Origin: Streptomyces sp. CB01201
GTDB lineage: Bacteria; Actinomycetota; Actinomycetes; Streptomycetales; Streptomycetaceae
DNA length: 64,000 nt
Reading direction: 5' to 3'
Assembly: GCF_002803085.1 (NCBI RefSeq)
Contig: NZ_NNBJ01000022.1
Span: forward strand, 50,853 to 114,852
Each line of letters opens with the position of its first letter. Position 1 is the stretch's first letter. The notes beneath the pieces are model-generated. The model saw only the letters and a list, made by a program, of their open reading frames with translations. It was not told the origin of the DNA and did not search any database. Shown one piece after another: positions 8,396 to 16,316 of this stretch. A program made the position numbers and the translations under genes.

Positions 8396-9849
8396 CGGAT
8401 CCCATGACGGACACCTGGCACGAGGTGATCCACGCAGACCGGTGGGCATCGTCGTCGACCCTGTGGGTCGAGGACGGCATCGAATACACCGGCGCGCAGG
8501 CAGGACGGCTCGCCGCCATGGTCGAGGAGGCCATCCTCGCCCATGGCCCGGCCCGTGTGGTGAGCATTCGCTCCCCGCACAAACTGGGCTGTTTCGCCGG
8601 GCAGTTGGGGGCCTGGCGGGCGGGCTCCGTGGCCGTCGCCGACGACCACACCCTCAGCGGGCGCGACTTCGAGCGGGTACGGCCCGACCTCACCCTGGAG
8701 GTCCGGTCCGGGCCGTCCCCGACGGTCGAGGCGACCGCTCCGCCGGGGCCCCGGCTGCCTCGGGACCGCATTCCCGAGGAGGTGGTCGCCGTCAACTTCA
8801 CCTCGGGCAGCACCGGCAGCCGCAAGGCCGTCGCGGTGACCCGCGGCAATCTGCTGGCGCTCTTCGGCTGCCGGGACCTGGACGTGCTCGGCGGCCGGGA
8901 TCCGGACACCTCCGGCGAAGCACCCGTCACGGCGGGCAGCTTCGCGACCCCCACGTACGACGGCTGGTGGTTCGATACCTGGCGTACGGTCGCGACGGGC
9001 GGGCGCGTGGTGTGCCTGCCGCACGTCAACGACGACGTCTTCGCCTGGCCCGACCTCGTGGAGACCTACGGCATCAGCCGCCTGCTGCTGCCGGCCGCCG
9101 TCATCACGACCGTCGTCGAAGCCGTACCCGACTGCGTGGCGGACATCCCCTGGCTGTTCAGCGGCGGCGAGCAGTTCCGGCTGTCGACCTACCGGCGGGC
9201 CAGGCAAGCCGGCCTGCGGGGACACTTCGTCAACCTGTACGGACCGACGGAGGCCACGTTCGCCACCCACCACTACCGGCTGCCCGAAGATTTCTCGGCG
9301 CCGACCATCCCCATCGGCCGCCCCCTGGACGGCTGCCGGCAGACCCTGCGCGACCCCGGTGAAGGACCCCCGGACGCACGGGAGTTGGTGGTGCACGGAC
9401 CGTTCGTCTGCCTGGGATACCTGGACGACGGCGTTCTGGTCCACCGGTTCCGGGACCCGGCGGGGCAGCCGTCGTACCGCACCGGAGACCTGGTGCGCCC
9501 GGACGGGAACGACGACCTCGTGTTCGCCGGACGCCTGGACGGCGAGGTCAAGGTGAACGGGATGCGCGTCGACACCGCGGCCCTGGAACAGCGGATCAGC
9601 ACCCTGCCCCGGGTCCTCGACTGCCGGGTCACCCAGGACGAACGGCACACCGTCGCCTTCGTCCGGACCGACCCCGCCGCCCTCGACGACCCGTCGGCCC
9701 GCGACCGGATCGAGTCCGTCGTACAGGACTTCTCCCCGGCGATCGGGGTGCGGCTGGTGGGTCGCTACCCGGTGAAGGCCGGCGGCAAGGTCGACTTCCG
9801 CACCCTCATGGACCGATACCGACAGACAGAGAAGGTGGACGAGACATGA
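8392..9849 (+). CDS. Free-standing NRPS-type adenylation enzyme
   Basis: A 485-residue ANL-superfamily adenylation domain without a carrier. Motifs: A3 NFTSGSTGSRK, A4 TYDGWWFD, A5 NLYGPTE, A7 YRTGDL, A8 GRLDGEVKVNGMRVD and A10 GGKVDFRTL with the catalytic lysine. The N-terminal subdomain is short. Estimated code positions (D-G-F-A-F-G-L-F-A-K) match nothing I know. The start ATG overlaps the AsnB stop (ATGA) and its own stop overlaps the next start the same way, indicating translational coupling. It most probably charges the free carrier encoded directly downstream. Confidence 0.9.
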   Translation: MTDPMTDTWHEVIHADRWASSSTLWVEDGIEYTGAQAGRLAAMVEEAILAHGPARVVSIRSPHKLGCFAGQLGAWRAGSVAVADDHTLSGRDFERVRPDLTLEVRSGPSPTVEATAPPGPRLPRDRIPEEVVAVNFTSGSTGSRKAVAVTRGNLLALFGCRDLDVLGGRDPDTSGEAPVTAGSFATPTYDGWWFDTWRTVATGGRVVCLPHVNDDVFAWPDLVETYGISRLLLPAAVITTVVEAVPDCVADIPWLFSGGEQFRLSTYRRARQAGLRGHFVNLYGPTEATFATHHYRLPEDFSAPTIPIGRPLDGCRQTLRDPGEGPPDARELVVHGPFVCLGYLDDGVLVHRFRDPAGQPSYRTGDLVRPDGNDDLVFAGRLDGEVKVNGMRVDTAALEQRISTLPRVLDCRVTQDERHTVAFVRTDPAALDDPSARDRIESVVQDFSPAIGVRLVGRYPVKAGGKVDFRTLMDRYRQTEKVDET

Positions 9850-10079
9850 CACAGATATCGCCCGACGCCATCACCGACTGCCTGCGCACCGTGCTCGACC
9901 GCGAAGTCGCGGCCGACACCGACATCTTCACCGCCGGAGTCGACTCCCTGGCCGTACTGCGCTGCCGCGCCCTCCTCAAGGAACGGACGGGAGTCCGGGT
10001 CCCCGGGCACGTCTTCTTCGAGGGCCGCACCCCGGTGCGCATCGCCGATCTGATCGGAGCCGAGCATGCTGGTCGTTGA
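9846..10079 (+). CDS. Free-standing peptidyl/acyl carrier protein
   Basis: A 77-residue carrier protein. The phosphopantetheine attachment motif is GVDSL with Ser34, preceded by DTDIFTAG as in NRPS-type discrete carriers. It is coupled to the adenylation gene upstream (ATGA overlap) and overlaps the P450 gene by 14 nt. The order A domain, carrier, P450 suggests that the P450 oxidises the carrier-bound substrate, as seen for beta-hydroxylation of amino acids in several antibiotic pathways. That last step is inference. Confidence 0.9.
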   Translation: MTQISPDAITDCLRTVLDREVAADTDIFTAGVDSLAVLRCRALLKERTGVRVPGHVFFEGRTPVRIADLIGAEHAGR

Positions 10080-11298
10080 GGACAGCCCGCTGTACTCACC
10101 CGAGTTCTTCGCCGACGACGACCCCTGGGCGTACCTCGCCGGACTGCGCGAGCACGACCCGGTCTCGCTGCACCGCAGGGACGACGGCTACGAGTTCTAC
10201 GCGCTGACCCGGTACGCCGACGTGTACGCGGCCTATGTGGACCACCGGCGGCTCAGTTCGGCGTACGGCACCATGATCGACGGCTCGTACCTGCCGCAGA
10301 AGGACTCGGCATCCGGCCGCATGCTCATCGTCTCCGACCAGCCCGAGCACACCGCGATCCGCAAGCCCATCAAGACCAGCGGCTTCAGCCGGGACATGCT
10401 GGGCCGGGTCGGGCAGACGGTCCGGCGCAACATCCGCGGCGCCCTCGACAGCCTGTCCGTGGGCGATCGGCTCGACTTCAGCAAGGTGATCGCGCCCGAG
10501 CTGCCCAAGGGCGTCCTGGAGGTGCTCTTCGGCATCGGCGCTGAGGACGCCCGGCACCTCCTGGATGCCACCCGCACGATGATCGGCTACCGCGACGAGG
10601 CGTACGCCGGTTCGCGGCCGCTGGACGCGCTGGTCGACGCACAGCTCGACGTGCTGGAATTCATCGACGACCTCATCGTCAAACGCTCGACCACCGGCCC
10701 CGCCGAGGACATGATCGGCTTTCTCGCGCAGTGCGTCGCCGAGGGCGCCATGCCCCGGGACGTCGCCGTCCTCAACGGCCTGAACGTCGCGGTCGGAGGA
10801 AACGAGACCACCCCGCACACGGCGAGCCTGACCGTCCACACCATCGACCAGGAACGCGAACAGTGGCGGAAGGTGGCGAGCGGCGAGGTGGGGCCCGACG
10901 TGGCCACCCAGGAGTTCCTGCGGTGGACCTCCACGAACAGCTATGTGCAACGGCTGACGGTCGAGGACTTCGAGGTCGGCGGACACACCATTCCGGCCAA
11001 CAGTTTCGTGGCCCTGTGGAACATGTCCGCGAACCGGGACGCCGAGGTCTTCGACGCCCCCGACAGCTTCCGGATCGACCGGACGGAGAACAAGCAGATC
11101 GCGTTCGGGGCCGGTGTCCACCGGTGCGTCGGGGCGCCCGTGGCGACCCTGGAGATCCAGACGTTCATCGAGGAACTGGCCGACTGGGACAAGGCGTTCG
11201 CGGTGGTCGACCCGCCCCGGCGCCTGCACTCCAACTTCATGCTCGGTCTGACCGAGCTTGAGGTGGAGGTGGTCGACGCGAAGGAACTCGGCACGTGA
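10066..11298 (+). CDS. Cytochrome P450
   Basis: A 410-residue soluble bacterial P450. The I-helix reads VGGNETT (acid-alcohol pair shifted to E-T-T), the K-helix ExxR is EFLR, and the heme loop FGAGVHRCVGAP places the cysteine ligand at about residue 354. The length is normal. The gene overlaps the carrier gene by 14 nt and the next gene by 4 nt. It may hydroxylate an amino acid tethered to the carrier. No dedicated ferredoxin is encoded nearby, so general redox partners would be needed. Confidence 0.93.
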   Translation: MLVVEDSPLYSPEFFADDDPWAYLAGLREHDPVSLHRRDDGYEFYALTRYADVYAAYVDHRRLSSAYGTMIDGSYLPQKDSASGRMLIVSDQPEHTAIRKPIKTSGFSRDMLGRVGQTVRRNIRGALDSLSVGDRLDFSKVIAPELPKGVLEVLFGIGAEDARHLLDATRTMIGYRDEAYAGSRPLDALVDAQLDVLEFIDDLIVKRSTTGPAEDMIGFLAQCVAEGAMPRDVAVLNGLNVAVGGNETTPHTASLTVHTIDQEREQWRKVASGEVGPDVATQEFLRWTSTNSYVQRLTVEDFEVGGHTIPANSFVALWNMSANRDAEVFDAPDSFRIDRTENKQIAFGAGVHRCVGAPVATLEIQTFIEELADWDKAFAVVDPPRRLHSNFMLGLTELEVEVVDAKELGT

Positions 11299-12026
11299 AC
11301 GAGCCCCCGGCCGGACCGGACGTCTGCGTCTGCTTCCCGGCCGCCGGCGGCGGCGGTGCCACCCTCGCTCTGCTGAGGGACATCGCCGCCCGCCGCGGCA
11401 TGACCGTCCTGGCCCTGTCGAACGCGGAGTCCGTGGCCGACTTCGACTCGGGCCGGTGGAAGGACCGGGCCGTACAGGAGGTCCGGCGGGCCGTGGCCGA
11501 CACATCCGGCCGCCGGGTCGTCCTGGCCGGGCACTCCATGGGTGGGCTTTCCGCCATCTGCCTGCACGCCGCCCTCGGCACGAGGATGAGCGTGCCGACG
11601 GGGGTACTGGTCATCAATACCCCGTGCCCCGACTCATCAGGACGCATACCGACGATGTCACAGCTCCCCGACCGCGAGATCGCCCAGGTTCTCGCCCACG
11701 ACGGCTTCCCGCCGGAGTTACTCGACGACGAGGACATGCTGGCGGAGATCGCACACGGACTGCGCCGCGACGCCGTGGTGGCCGACCGGCTCGCCGAGGT
11801 GATCGGCTCCGCGGACCACCTCGACCGGCTGCACGTACTCTCCGGACGCGACGACAGGTTCATTCCACCCGAACGCTGCGCCGCCTGGCGGCACCGGGTC
11901 AGCGAGGAGTTCCACCTGACGATCACGCCCGGCCGGCACGCGCTGGACGCGACGCATACCGCCGCAGTGGAGCGAGCCCTCGACGGACTCCTCGCGGCCA
12001 CTCCGTACCGGGAGGCCGCGGCGTGA
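11295..12026 (+). CDS. Alpha/beta hydrolase, thioesterase-like
   Basis: A 243-residue alpha/beta-hydrolase. The nucleophile elbow GHSMGG puts Ser81 at the active site, with LSGRDDRF supplying the Asp and PGRHALD the His. It starts FPAAGGGG, as in type II thioesterases. It could release the carrier-bound product or hydrolyse mis-charged carriers. Codon 142 is TTA, the third TTA in this operon. ATGA-type overlaps join it to both neighbours. It differs from the thioesterase at 13359, so the operon encodes two hydrolases with possibly separate release and editing jobs. Confidence 0.82.
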   Translation: MNEPPAGPDVCVCFPAAGGGGATLALLRDIAARRGMTVLALSNAESVADFDSGRWKDRAVQEVRRAVADTSGRRVVLAGHSMGGLSAICLHAALGTRMSVPTGVLVINTPCPDSSGRIPTMSQLPDREIAQVLAHDGFPPELLDDEDMLAEIAHGLRRDAVVADRLAEVIGSADHLDRLHVLSGRDDRFIPPERCAAWRHRVSEEFHLTITPGRHALDATHTAAVERALDGLLAATPYREAAA

Positions 12027-13312
12027 GCGGACTGCAGAAGTCACTGGGCGGCGCCGTGGGCACCTTCCTCGCGCTCTCCACCATCCTGGGCAGCGGCATG
12101 ATGATCCTGCCCGGCACTAGCTACCACGAACTGGGCCGCTCGGCCTGGATGCCGTGGGCCATCGCGGCCGTGTCGGTCATCCCGCTCCTGTACTGCTACG
12201 CCTGGCTCGGCCGGCGCTACCCGTCGGCGTCCGGGGTGGCCCACTACTCGGAGGTCGCCTTCGGCCGGCCGGCCGGGCGGTCCGCCGGACTGCTCGCCAC
12301 GCTCGCCCTGGTGGCCGGCATCCCGGCCACCGCCATCACCGGTGGGCGCTACGTCGCCGAGTTCTCCGGCGTCGCGAGCCTGGCCTGGCTCTTCCCGGTC
12401 GTCGTCCTCGCCGCGGCCACCGTCATCGGATGCCTGGGGACCAATGTCTCCGGCAAGGTCCAAGTGGCCCTCGTTCTGGCCCTGTTCGTCCTCGTCACCT
12501 GTATCTCCCTGGTCGCCCTCGGCGTGCACGGCGTACGGGCGCCGAGCGCCGAGGTACCGCCGCTGGGTGAACTCGGCAGCGTTCTGACGGCCGTCTACGT
12601 CGCCTTCACCGGCTGGGAGACCGTGGCCTTCACCTTCGAGGAACACAAGCGCCCCGATGCCATCCCGCGCATCTTCGCCGCCTCGTACGTGATCGTGGTC
12701 GCCCTGTACGGGCTGGTACTGCTCGGCCTGTTCAGCGCGGTGGACCCCGGCGACAAGGCCCTGGACCAGGCCCCGCTGCTGCTGCTGGCGGAGCGCTCGC
12801 TCGGTGACCTCGGCCGGCCGGTGACGCTGGCCCTGGTCGTCGCCGCCATCACCGCGAACGTCTGCGCCTCGGTACTCGCCCTGTCCCGGCTGGTGTTCGG
12901 CATGGCACGCAGCGGATTCCTGCCCGGTGCGCTGAGCCGGGTACGGGAACGCGACGGAAATCCGGTCACATCCGTGCTCGCGGTGGGCGTGGTCCTGACG
13001 GTGATCGCGGTCCTCGGCGCGACGGGCGTCATGTCCTTCACGCTGCTCTTCGTCCTGTCCGGCGGGATCTACTTCGTCCTGTACGGCTTGGGCGCGGCCT
13101 CGTACACCAAGCTGGCCGGACACGGCCCGCCCCGGCTCATCGCCGCGCTGTGCGGGGTGACGGTGGTCGCGGTGACCGTGCTCGCGGGGCCGCCCATGTG
13201 GATGTGCTGGGCGCTGTTCGCCGTCGTGCTGCTGGTGACCGCCGTCCTGGCGCGCCGCGCGTCGCGACGGGATCCGAGCACCCGGGTACGGGCGGACGAA
13301 CACGCCCGATGA
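12023..13312 (+). CDS. APC family amino-acid permease
   Basis: A 429-residue integral membrane protein with about 12 predicted helices. The first helix contains the LSTILGSGMMILPG pattern (unwound helix 1, GSG motif) of the amino acid-polyamine-organocation superfamily. The start is a GTG overlapping the preceding stop. Inside a biosynthetic operon it most probably exports the amino-acid-like product or imports a precursor; the direction cannot be told from sequence. Its stop overlaps the ATG of the 16-codon ORF. Confidence 0.9.
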   Translation: MSGLQKSLGGAVGTFLALSTILGSGMMILPGTSYHELGRSAWMPWAIAAVSVIPLLYCYAWLGRRYPSASGVAHYSEVAFGRPAGRSAGLLATLALVAGIPATAITGGRYVAEFSGVASLAWLFPVVVLAAATVIGCLGTNVSGKVQVALVLALFVLVTCISLVALGVHGVRAPSAEVPPLGELGSVLTAVYVAFTGWETVAFTFEEHKRPDAIPRIFAASYVIVVALYGLVLLGLFSAVDPGDKALDQAPLLLLAERSLGDLGRPVTLALVVAAITANVCASVLALSRLVFGMARSGFLPGALSRVRERDGNPVTSVLAVGVVLTVIAVLGATGVMSFTLLFVLSGGIYFVLYGLGAASYTKLAGHGPPRLIAALCGVTVVAVTVLAGPPMWMCWALFAVVLLVTAVLARRASRRDPSTRVRADEHAR

Positions 13313-13359
13313 CCGACCTGGAGATCCCGACGACCGCTCTGAAGATACGGAGGCTGTGA
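13309..13359 (+). CDS. 16-codon ORF bridging the permease and thioesterase genes
   Basis: The frame reads MTDLEIPTTALKIRRL then TGA. Its ATG overlaps the permease stop (ATGA at 13309-13312) and its stop overlaps the thioesterase start (TGATG at 13357-13361), so ribosomes could pass through all three without a gap. It may be a coupling device, a leader peptide or a real small product. It has no cysteine and no known precursor motif. No function is assigned. Confidence 0.4.
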   Translation: MTDLEIPTTALKIRRL

Positions 13360-14045
13360 TGACCGACGCCGTGTTCTTCCCCGGCGCGGGTTCCTTCGGC
13401 GGGGAGTTCCGCCCGCTCACCCGAGCGCTGGGACCCAAGTCCCGGCTGGTGCGCTACCCGGGCCGGCAGGGACGGGACTTCGGGGTCCCGGCCCCGTCGT
13501 TCGACGCGGTGGTCCGCGCCTGTGCCGAACAGATCGTCCGGCACGCGATGGTGCGCCCACTCCTGTTCGGCCACAGCTATGGGGCCTACGTCGCCTGCGC
13601 GACCGCCGCCCGCCTGCGCGAGTCCGGGATCGAGGTCGCCTCGCTGGTGGCGGCGGGCGCCGCCGGCCCAGGGCGCTTGGAGCTGCCGGGGCCGGCTGTG
13701 AACGGTCCGGCGGAGGCGGTCGCGTACCTGGAAGAGGTCGACCCGGGCCTGCTGGCCCAGGCGCCCTCGGACGAATGGCGCGAGATCGTCGCGGAGACGA
13801 CCGTGTGGGATCTGCGTCTGCTCGGCGAATTCGACCCGGCACAGGAGCCGCCCCTGCCCTGCCCGGTCTTGGCGGCGAGGGGGGCCGACGACCCGTTGAC
13901 GACGGAGGACTCGATCGCCGACTGGGAGAACGCCACGACGGGCCGGTTCACCAGCCGCACCTTCCCGGGCGGCCACTCGGATCTGCTGGCTTCGCCCGAC
14001 TGCGCCTCCTGGCTCCAGGATGCTGTGCGGACGGCCGGCGCCTGA
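13359..14045 (+). CDS. Type II thioesterase
   Basis: A 228-residue alpha/beta-hydrolase of the external thioesterase family. FFPGAGSFGGEF at the N-terminus, RYPGRQGR, the elbow GHSYGAY (active serine near residue 70), the late Asp in RGADDPL and the His in PGGHSDLL are all present. These enzymes clear stalled or wrong acyl groups from carrier proteins. A GGAG site precedes the ATG at 13359; a GTG three bases upstream is also in frame. It is the last gene of the operon. Confidence 0.9.
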   Translation: MTDAVFFPGAGSFGGEFRPLTRALGPKSRLVRYPGRQGRDFGVPAPSFDAVVRACAEQIVRHAMVRPLLFGHSYGAYVACATAARLRESGIEVASLVAAGAAGPGRLELPGPAVNGPAEAVAYLEEVDPGLLAQAPSDEWREIVAETTVWDLRLLGEFDPAQEPPLPCPVLAARGADDPLTTEDSIADWENATTGRFTSRTFPGGHSDLLASPDCASWLQDAVRTAGA

Positions 14046-14150
14046 GCGATCGCCCGGGTCAGTGCGGTGGTGGTACTGATCGGTGTCGCAGGGTGGGGGT
14101 ACGGCCCCGGGGTGCGTAGGTGCGGCGGACCTGAGGGGGCATGGTGCGGA

Positions 14151-15809
14151 TCAGAAGCTGCACACGACCATGCCTGCGGTGGCTCCGCCCGCCCATCCGA
14201 TGAGGCCGCCCGGGAGTGCTCCGACTCCGCCGGCGAAAGCTCCCGCGAAAGCTCCGGTGATGGCGGTGCCGACGGCCCACTGGGCCACACACTTGTCCCA
14301 ATCACCGTCCTTCTTGAGCTTGTCCTCGTACGCCTTCTTCTCTGCATCCGAGCAGGTGTGGCCCTGGTATCTGGCACAGGCGTCACCGACATTGTCCATG
14401 GGCGACATCCGCGGAGGCTGCGCCTTCAGGCTCTTCGTCCTGGCCGCAGAAGCCTTCAGCAGCGCGCTTCCGGGGAAGGTGCCCGGGCCGAACGTGACCG
14501 AGGACGGGTTTTCGGTTCCCTCGATCGTCGTGCCAGTGGCCGCTTCGATGGACTGGGTGAGAGTGTTCCCGTCGACCGTCAGCTTGAAGGCGTGCTTGAC
14601 GCCCTTCGTGTCGGTCACGCTGCCCGGCTCCATCCGCATGATGGGCGTGCCCTGCGTATCGACGATCTGCGCGCCGCTCGCGGTGGGAGCGAGGCGGGTT
14701 CCGGCCGGGAGGTCGAGCTTGGCACTGGTGGATGTGGCGGCGAAGGTCTGCACGGCGGCCCCTTGTGCCGGGCTGGTGCCGCTGGTGGGCATGTCCGGGC
14801 TGGCGTGCGCCACATACATCGTGGAACCCGCCGTGGAGTCGACCACGGGCACGGTCACCGTGGAGTCCGTGGTCCACGGCTGGTGGTCGGTGTCGAACGT
14901 CCACGTACCGGTGACCTTCTTGCCGACAGCGGCGAAGTCGACCCATCCGTAATTCTTGCTGGGGACGGTGACCACGACACCGTTGACAGTGGTCGAGTCC
15001 GACTGGTAGGTCGTCGTAGCCGTCAACTGGGCAGAGATCATCGCCTGCACGGGCACCGAGACTCCGACCGACGTGGAAAGGCCGGACGACAACGACTGCG
15101 ACCATCCGGAGTGGTAGACGGTGGTGAAGACCTGGGTGACCTTGTCGGAGGTGTCGTTGTACCAGACCGAGGACGCTTTTTGACGAGGCAGCGCTTCGGG
15201 CTGGCCCTCGGAGGTTTCGGTCCATGAGCAGGTCGACGTCTGCTTCGAGCAGAGGTCGGCGTAGTAATCGAGCGCCAGACTCCTGGCCTCAGCCGCCTTG
15301 GAGGCCGGTATGGTCCATTCCTGGCTCAGGCTGCCGTTGCAGGGGTTGGGGCTGGCGAGGATGCCCCAGAGGTGCAGGCCGCTGAGGTTGTCCATGCAGT
15401 ACTCGGCACCGGTGCTGGTGTCGCGGCGGACGATTCCGAAGGTGTTGGGCTTGCCGTCGATGGGGCGGAAGTGCCACTGTTCGCCGTCTTTCCCGCATGA
15501 CTGCTGCTGGGCAGGCTGGGTGGCGTAAATGCACTTTCCGGAGGAGGTGCTGGCGATATTGAACATGCCGGGTTCGCTCAGCTTGATCAGGCGCCAGTTC
15601 GTGAAGTTGGCGCCGTCAGGAGTGACGGAGACCTGGTTTCCGTCGTTGGTGCCCGTCGCGTTGAGGGTGCCGTCCCCGTTGGTGAAGGTGTAGGGGTCGG
15701 TCGCGGCGGCTGCGGACGTCGCGGTCACGCCGAGAGCCGGTAAGAGCAGGGCCACAGCGAGCGCTGGCACCGATAGGAGTCGCGCGGCTCTATTTCTGGT
15801 TCTCCTCAT
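14151..15809 (-). CDS. Secreted beta-trefoil protein with pore-former-like domain and glycine-zipper tail
   Basis: About 552 residues. A Sec signal peptide covers roughly 1-37, ending near TSAAAA. Residues about 40-175 look like a ricin-type trefoil (repeated cysteine-tryptophan blocks such as EQWHF and SQEWTI). The next 170 residues alternate Ser/Thr with hydrophobics (SSGLSTSVGVSV, TTTYQSDSTT), the pattern of aerolysin/ETX-MTX2 pore-formers. The last 40 residues are a Gly/Ala zipper (GAFAGAFAGG and GGLIGWAGG). A secreted lectin-like toxin is inferred; I cannot name a family with certainty. The ATG at 15809 has GGAG 7 nt upstream. Confidence 0.72.
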   Translation of the reverse strand: MRRTRNRAARLLSVPALAVALLLPALGVTATSAAAATDPYTFTNGDGTLNATGTNDGNQVSVTPDGANFTNWRLIKLSEPGMFNIASTSSGKCIYATQPAQQQSCGKDGEQWHFRPIDGKPNTFGIVRRDTSTGAEYCMDNLSGLHLWGILASPNPCNGSLSQEWTIPASKAAEARSLALDYYADLCSKQTSTCSWTETSEGQPEALPRQKASSVWYNDTSDKVTQVFTTVYHSGWSQSLSSGLSTSVGVSVPVQAMISAQLTATTTYQSDSTTVNGVVVTVPSKNYGWVDFAAVGKKVTGTWTFDTDHQPWTTDSTVTVPVVDSTAGSTMYVAHASPDMPTSGTSPAQGAAVQTFAATSTSAKLDLPAGTRLAPTASGAQIVDTQGTPIMRMEPGSVTDTKGVKHAFKLTVDGNTLTQSIEAATGTTIEGTENPSSVTFGPGTFPGSALLKASAARTKSLKAQPPRMSPMDNVGDACARYQGHTCSDAEKKAYEDKLKKDGDWDKCVAQWAVGTAITGAFAGAFAGGVGALPGGLIGWAGGATAGMVVCSF

Positions 15810-16316
15810 GATCAATCTCCGTGGTGAGCTTGTGGTTCTCCATGGGTCTGCTGTCGCCGGCGAACGTAGAGCAGCGGAATGAAATCCTGAGGAAATCGCC
15901 CACTGATGTGGAGGTCGGCAACTCGGTGCTCGGCCGTGGAGAGCACTTCAGGCAACTCGCGCATGGGTCGTCGGCGACTGGCTCGCCTCGAAAGGAGGGC
16001 CGTTCAGCGAACGGAGCCGCGCGGAAAGCGGAGGCCAGGAAGGCTGAGGCGGTGACCAAGTGGTCTTGTGCTCGCTCTTTCTGCGGACGGAAACGCGGGG
16101 TACCGGCCTGTCCAGACGCCATGGTCGTCCTGGGAGCGACCGCGTCCTCGAAGGCGGCACGCCTCCGCAAGCGAGGGCAGCACGCCTCCCCAAGCGCTCG
16201 CGGTGCTGAAAGGCGAAATTCGTGTCGCTGGCCGACAGCGGCCGGAAGGCAGTTGGTTCCCGACCGGGGCAGGTGGGATCCGTGGCTGTGCCTCCCGGCC
16301 TCAAGTGCGTTGACGG
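15810..16316. other. Intergenic region, no gene seen
   Basis: About 500 bp between two minus-strand secreted-protein genes. Reading frames here look non-coding on both strands. The promoter of the gene starting at 15809 must lie in its left part. No repeat or clear hairpin was recognised. Confidence 0.5.

Noticed and set aside
13309..13359. The 16-residue ORF as a RiPP precursor
   Set aside because: It has no leader-core organisation, no cysteine, and no maturation enzyme that would fit; kept only as a bridging ORF.
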